Position numbers and translations under genes: made by a program. Below, piece after piece: positions 5,207-5,750 of a DNA stretch of 5,750 bases; position 1 is the first letter of the stretch; each line of letters starts with the position of its first letter. The notes beneath the pieces were generated by a model. It was given only the letters and a program-made list of their open reading frames with translations, was not told the origin of the DNA and searched no databases. The stretch is from Planctomycetota bacterium (GTDB lineage: Bacteria > Planctomycetota > UBA11346): positions 1 to 5,750 of the forward strand of contig CANETI010000180.1 of the NCBI GenBank assembly GCA_947440715.1, in the 5' to 3' direction.

Positions 5207-5750
5207 TTAGAATAAAAAACCCATGGAAAAACGCACCGCAACATCCCAGCCAGATGGATTGGTGCTGCGCGATTCCGTTCCGCTAACAGTCGGTACATCC
5301 AGATTAATGCTGGTCGCACGCCAATAAGAGCCAATTAAACCAACACCCAGACTGAACGACTGGTTCATCAACATCCAACCATTAATGCCCGCCGTACCGC
5401 CATAACGGAAAGCGTTATCATCACTGTGTTGATTGGTCACGCCGTTACTGCTATTAATATCTGCGCTGAAACTTCCGACATTAACGCCAATTTCTGGAGA
5501 AATACCAAGAACCAATGATTCATCAGCCATCCAGAATAACGGGATGGCTGAACCAAAACTAAAATCCAAAGCAATGCTCTCAGTATCTAAACGGAAATTA
5601 GTCGTACTGGTATCGTGGGTTTCGTAAAATACCCCTAACTCAATAAATGGATGATGGTTTTGTTGCTGGAAATAATAATCGCGAAAATGCACCCAATAAC
5701 GCGAGCCACTATCAAACTTCGAGTCATTGCCATCGGCCTTAATTTCACCA
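5207..5750 (-). CDS. Outer-membrane beta-barrel protein, C-terminal part (5' end beyond window)
   Basis: The frame is open from the right edge through about 180 codons to a TAA. A GTG at 5692 is probably an internal valine, because the upstream codons (GEIKADGNDSKFDSGSRYW) continue without a stop and read as protein. The sequence alternates short amphipathic strands with polar loops: FIELGVFYETHD, SIALDFSFGSAIPLF, SLVLGISPEIGVNVGSF, FRYGGTAGINGWMLM, SFSLGVGLIGSYWRAT. It ends in DVAVRFSMGFLF, with the terminal phenylalanine expected of the BAM beta-signal. This fits a small or medium outer-membrane barrel of unknown specificity. The gene is convergent with marR and separated from it by 234 bp, so no functional link is implied. 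Its composition is AT-richer than marR. Confidence 0.72.
   Translation of the reverse strand, partial: GEIKADGNDSKFDSGSRYWVHFRDYYFQQQNHHPFIELGVFYETHDTSTTNFRLDTESIALDFSFGSAIPLFWMADESLVLGISPEIGVNVGSFSADINSSNGVTNQHSDDNAFRYGGTAGINGWMLMNQSFSLGVGLIGSYWRATSINLDVPTVSGTESRSTNPSGWDVAVRFSMGFLF

Overview
The window shows a compact bacterial gene cluster, most likely from a Gram-negative member of the Planctomycetota/Verrucomicrobiota (PVC) group. The main reason is the two exported PQQ-type beta-propeller proteins. Their mature N-termini (DWTEWRGPNQNGVS and GDWPQWGGTNQRNM) and a 'PPLPWIGARFKWEV' C-terminal module are styles I associate from memory with those phyla. An outer-membrane beta-barrel gene at the right edge supports a diderm cell. 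The taxonomic call is an inference and cannot be settled from 5.75 kb. Base composition is uneven: marR is visibly GC-richer (mid-50s % in sampled lines) than the barrel gene (low 40s %).

Layout. The left three quarters is a leftward transcription unit. In order of transcription it holds a 756-residue exported propeller protein (4297-2027), a 533-residue exported propeller protein (1988-387), a 73-residue DUF3311 membrane protein (251-30), and the first 11 codons of a gene that runs off the left edge (33-1). That last gene starts on a GTG overlapping the DUF3311 stop and is probably a sodium:solute symporter, the usual partner of DUF3311. Each start has a Shine-Dalgarno sequence at 6-8 nt. 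A 135-bp gap with a hairpin separates the propeller pair from the transporter pair, so the two halves may be expressed at different levels.

A MarR-family regulator (4478-4972) is divergent from this unit. The 180-bp shared intergenic region contains an 18-bp inverted repeat at 4399-4416 that overlaps plausible -10 boxes for both directions. The simplest reading is that MarR controls itself and the leftward unit.

Right of marR is a 234-bp non-coding gap with two inverted-repeat structures. One has 28-nt arms built from tandem ACGGAGG-type units, with a T-rich tract on its right that suits termination of marR. The other is an almost uninterrupted 21-bp AT-rich palindrome touching the stop codon of the convergent gene. 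That gene (5750-5207, minus) is open to the window edge and encodes the C-terminal part of an outer-membrane beta-barrel.

The best candidate for something undescribed is the MarR / two exported propellers / DUF3311-symporter arrangement, which could be a regulated periplasmic binding-and-uptake module. The substrate is not visible in the sequence. The inverted repeat downstream of marR is the most interesting non-coding signal.
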